In this document: in pieces, positions 61,815 through 64,000 of the stretch
How positions within the stretch are numbered: position 1 is the first letter of the stretch
Layout: every line of letters begins with the position of its first letter
Source: Parapedobacter lycopersici
GTDB lineage: Bacteria > Bacteroidota > Bacteroidia > Sphingobacteriales > Sphingobacteriaceae
Assembly: GCF_024643285.1 (NCBI RefSeq)
Contig: NZ_JAMSLW010000001.1
Coordinates: 186,001-250,000, forward strand
Direction: 5' to 3'
DNA length: 64,000 bases
Made by a program: the position numbers and the translations under genes
The notes under the pieces: generated by a model
What the model was told of the DNA's origin: nothing
Database searches by the model: none
What the model saw: only the letters and a program-made list of their open reading frames with translations

Positions 61815-63308
61815 TTACGGTTCCATCCGGTTTTCATGATGTGATTTTACGTCGATACGTATTTTACTGTGCCGTTTTCCATATAAAAAGTAGATGACCA
61901 TGCCGATGACCATCCATATGGCCAGCCGTTCCCAGCTTTCGATGGGCAGTGACGCCATTAATGCAATACAGACGATTACACCGAGTATCGGTACAACCGG
62001 CACCAACGGTGTCCGGAACGGACGGACGGCGAGCGGATTGGTCTTACGTAATACAATAACGCCAATACATACCAGACAGAAAGCGAATAGCGTTCCGATA
62101 CTTACCATGTGGCCCAGATCTGCCACCGGTACCAGTCCGGCAAACAGACTCACAAATACCATGAAAATCAGGTTGGTCTTCCAGGGGGTTTGCCGTTTGG
62201 AAAGATCGGAGAAAAATTTGGGCAGCAGCCCGTCTTTACTCATCGTATAGAAGACGCGGCTTTGCCCCAGCAGCATGACCAGCATCACGGAAGTATAACC
62301 GGTGAGAATGGCAACAATCAGTGCCGTATTCAGAAAGGTGTATCCGGTTTGGGAAAATGCCGTGGCAACAGGTTTTGCATCGCCGGCGAATGTTGTATAG
62401 TTGGCCAGCCCGGTAAGTACAAACGAGAAGAGCATATACAATATGGTACAGACGACCAGTGATCCGATAATGCCGATTGGCATTCCCTTTTGCGGGTTTT
62501 TAGCTTCCTGTGCGGCGGTACTCACGGCATCAAAACCGATGAAGGCGAAAAAGACCACGCCTGCCCCGCGCATAATACCACTGATGCCGTATGCACCAAA
62601 ATAGTCGCTGGTAAAGAAGTCAAAAAAGCCCAGTTTGCCGGCTTTGACCAATTCTTCCCCTTCATTGGTAGGAATAAAGGGTTCATGGTTAGCCGGGTTG
62701 ATAAAACTCCATCCCAGTGCAACAAATATCAGTACCACCGCCACTTTGACCACTACGAGGATGTTATTGACCAATGACGACTCCTGCGTGCCGCGGATAA
62801 GCAGCAGCGATAACAGGCATACAATGAAAATTGCCGGTAAGTTAACGATGCCTCCTTCCCACGGGCCATGCAGGAATTCCGGGGGGATGTTTATGTTAAA
62901 TTCCTGTAGAAATTCGTTAAAATACTGCGACCAGCTGGAAGCCACGGTAGCGGCGCCCAGCGCGTATTCCAGCACAAGGTCCCATCCGATAATCCAGGCA
63001 ACGGCTTCACCCATGGTTGCGTATGAATAAGTATACGCACTTCCGGCCACCGGAATCATGGCTGCAAATTCGGCGTAGCACAACCCGGCGAGTGCACATC
63101 CGATGGCTGCGATGACAAAAGAAAGCGTTACCGCGGGACCGGCATTTTCCGCCGCGGCTATTCCGGTCAGGGAAAAAAGACCGGCGCCCACAATCGCGCC
63201 TACACCCAATGCCACCAACCCACCGCTTGACAATGTCCGTTTAAGGGTTCCTTCACCGCTCTCTTGCGCCTCGTTCACCAATGTGGCAATCGATTTTTTA
63301 AATAACAT
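61815..63308 (-). CDS. APC family amino acid permease
   Basis: 497 residues with about 12 membrane segments. The first helix motif GVGAIVGAGLFSLTG is the consensus substrate-binding segment of APC transporters, and FFAFIGFDAVSTAAQEAKNP (split as FFAFIGFDAVST) is characteristic of cationic amino acid (CAT/YfnA-type) transporters. It is a probable H+-coupled importer; specificity is not assigned. Single gene with a -7 match (TAGGTTTG, 63358-63365, minus strand) and its own terminator. Confidence 0.92.
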   Translation of the reverse strand: MLFKKSIATLVNEAQESGEGTLKRTLSSGGLVALGVGAIVGAGLFSLTGIAAAENAGPAVTLSFVIAAIGCALAGLCYAEFAAMIPVAGSAYTYSYATMGEAVAWIIGWDLVLEYALGAATVASSWSQYFNEFLQEFNINIPPEFLHGPWEGGIVNLPAIFIVCLLSLLLIRGTQESSLVNNILVVVKVAVVLIFVALGWSFINPANHEPFIPTNEGEELVKAGKLGFFDFFTSDYFGAYGISGIMRGAGVVFFAFIGFDAVSTAAQEAKNPQKGMPIGIIGSLVVCTILYMLFSFVLTGLANYTTFAGDAKPVATAFSQTGYTFLNTALIVAILTGYTSVMLVMLLGQSRVFYTMSKDGLLPKFFSDLSKRQTPWKTNLIFMVFVSLFAGLVPVADLGHMVSIGTLFAFCLVCIGVIVLRKTNPLAVRPFRTPLVPVVPILGVIVCIALMASLPIESWERLAIWMVIGMVIYFLYGKRHSKIRIDVKSHHENRMEP

Positions 63309-63414
63309 GTTGATTTTCTTTAATGATAATTTAGGATTATCTGCATTAGTTACGTTTCAAACCTACAAATATTTATTTTATTAGTGCAGAAAAAAAATGA
63401 CATTATTCGCTGTT

Positions 63415-63469
63415 AAACCATAAAAACAAAGGAGGCAAGTTGTGCTTACCTCCTTTGTTTTTATGGTTT
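63415..63469. terminator. Long perfect bidirectional terminator hairpin after hppA
   Basis: Two 21-base arms (63415-63435 and 63449-63469) are exact inverted complements across a 13-base loop. The A-rich and T-rich ends suit termination on both strands. On the minus strand it lies 11 bases beyond the hppA stop. Confidence 0.85.
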
Positions 63470-63480
63470 TATGGAAAGGG

Positions 63481-64000
63481 TCAGAACCGGGTTGCCGGCA
63501 GTACCACGGTATTGTCGGTGGTCGCTTTTTCTGTTTCCACGTGCGAAATAACCTTTTCGGACGACGTGTTTACACGAACATCCGCCGAGTGCCCGCCGTT
63601 GACGCTGATATGCGGCGCAATGATGAGCGATACGATGGACATCAATTTAATCAGGATATTCATGGAAGGGCCGGAAGTATCCTTAAACGGGTCACCTACA
63701 GTGTCACCGGTCACTGATGCTTTATGCGCATCGGAACCTTTGAATTCCATCGTGCCATTGATTTCAACGCCGGCTTCAAAAGATTTCTTGGCATTGTCCC
63801 AGGCACCTCCGGCATTATTCTGGAACATGCCGAGCAATACGCCCGATACCGTGACGCCGGCCAGCAGCCCCCCTAAAATTTCAGGAGAAGAGGTGTCTTC
63901 AAATACGTTCTGGAAACCAAACCCTACAAGGATTGGCACAACCAGGGCGATTGCACCCGGTAAGATCATTTCACGGATTGACGCCTTGGTGGAAATGGCA
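63481..64000 (-). CDS. hppA: Membrane-bound proton-translocating pyrophosphatase, 5' truncated
   Basis: The frame is open to the window end, so only the C-terminal ~172 residues are seen. [15 protein letters not shown] at the upstream edge, [24 protein letters not shown] (split as [13 protein letters not shown] and [14 protein letters not shown]), and [21 protein letters not shown] are signature sequences of H+/Na+-pumping PPases. It couples PPi hydrolysis to ion export. In the visible part the Lys/Ala residue that distinguishes K-dependence (GxxxNxxK region) reads [12 protein letters not shown], but the class is not certain. The N terminus is outside the window. Confidence 0.93.
   Translation of the reverse strand, partial: AISTKASIREMILPGAIALVVPILVGFGFQNVFEDTSSPEILGGLLAGVTVSGVLLGMFQNNAGGAWDNAKKSFEAGVEINGTMEFKGSDAHKASVTGDTVGDPFKDTSGPSMNILIKLMSIVSLIIAPHISVNGGHSADVRVNTSSEKVISHVETEKATTDNTVVLPATRF

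Overview
The window is a chromosomal segment of a Bacteroidota bacterium, most likely from the Sphingobacteriia/Sphingobacteriaceae side. I infer this from family content (DUF4294, DUF4296, WbqC-like, DUF1573, SusC-style TonB receptor with a carboxypeptidase-regulatory-like domain, BshB1, acyl-ACP desaturase) and from repeated matches to the Bacteroidota promoter consensus TTTG-N19..21-TAnnTTTG. No rRNA, tRNA, CRISPR array, insertion sequence, phage module or integrase was recognised. Coding density is high and no gap longer than about 300 bases was found. Both window ends cut genes: a DUF1080 protein at the left and a membrane pyrophosphatase at the right.

Layout. 1-8,100: DUF1080 remnant, exonuclease III, a cytosolic Cys-rich copper-storage-type protein, an M28 peptidase, an aminotransferase-tyrA pair, an MsbA-type ABC exporter, then the futalosine (menaquinone) operon. 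8,100-15,500: histidine phosphatase and mqnA, a MarR regulator, ZIP and PAP2 membrane proteins, a GlmM-type mutase, and a tandem arginine deiminase / citrulline hydrolase pair. 15,500-22,700: GH140-like secreted glycosidase, acyl-ACP desaturase, Nudix protein, and a Tat-exported Gfo/Idh/MocA oxidoreductase with a HEAT-DUF1080 fusion (a probable 3-keto-sugar pathway). 22,700-33,400: dapA, ligA, a duplicated-domain secreted protein, an LpxL-type acyltransferase with a GT2, WbqC, RelA/SpoT, DUF4294, BshB1 and an A-type Fe-S carrier.

33,400-37,600 is the most unusual block. It is a minus-strand cluster of two paralogous small membrane proteins (shared Cx9Cx3C motif and C-terminal IFRPP), an MbnP-like lipoprotein, a di-haem MauG/cytochrome c peroxidase-like protein and an outer-membrane-type protein whose mature start is CDICGCG. 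It looks like a copper- or redox-linked envelope system whose small components I cannot assign to a described family.

37,600-64,000 is mostly housekeeping: NlpC/P60, engB-ubiA (candidate MqnP), topA, cmk, an aminotransferase, DUF1573, queE, the thrS-infC-rpmI-rplT operon, gap, a thioredoxin-like lipoprotein, the yggS-GNAT-DUF3298-lysC operon, DUF4296-mutS2, mgtC, a lone TonB receptor, an APC permease and hppA.

Functional links: chorismate use is represented by tyrA and mqnA/mqnE, with a UbiA prenyltransferase elsewhere in the window as a candidate for the later menaquinone step. Arginine could be converted to ornithine without carbamoyl phosphate by the deiminase/CtlX pair. Copper handling may connect the Csp protein with the MbnP cluster. 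All functional statements rest on reading motifs in the translated sequence; no database search was possible.
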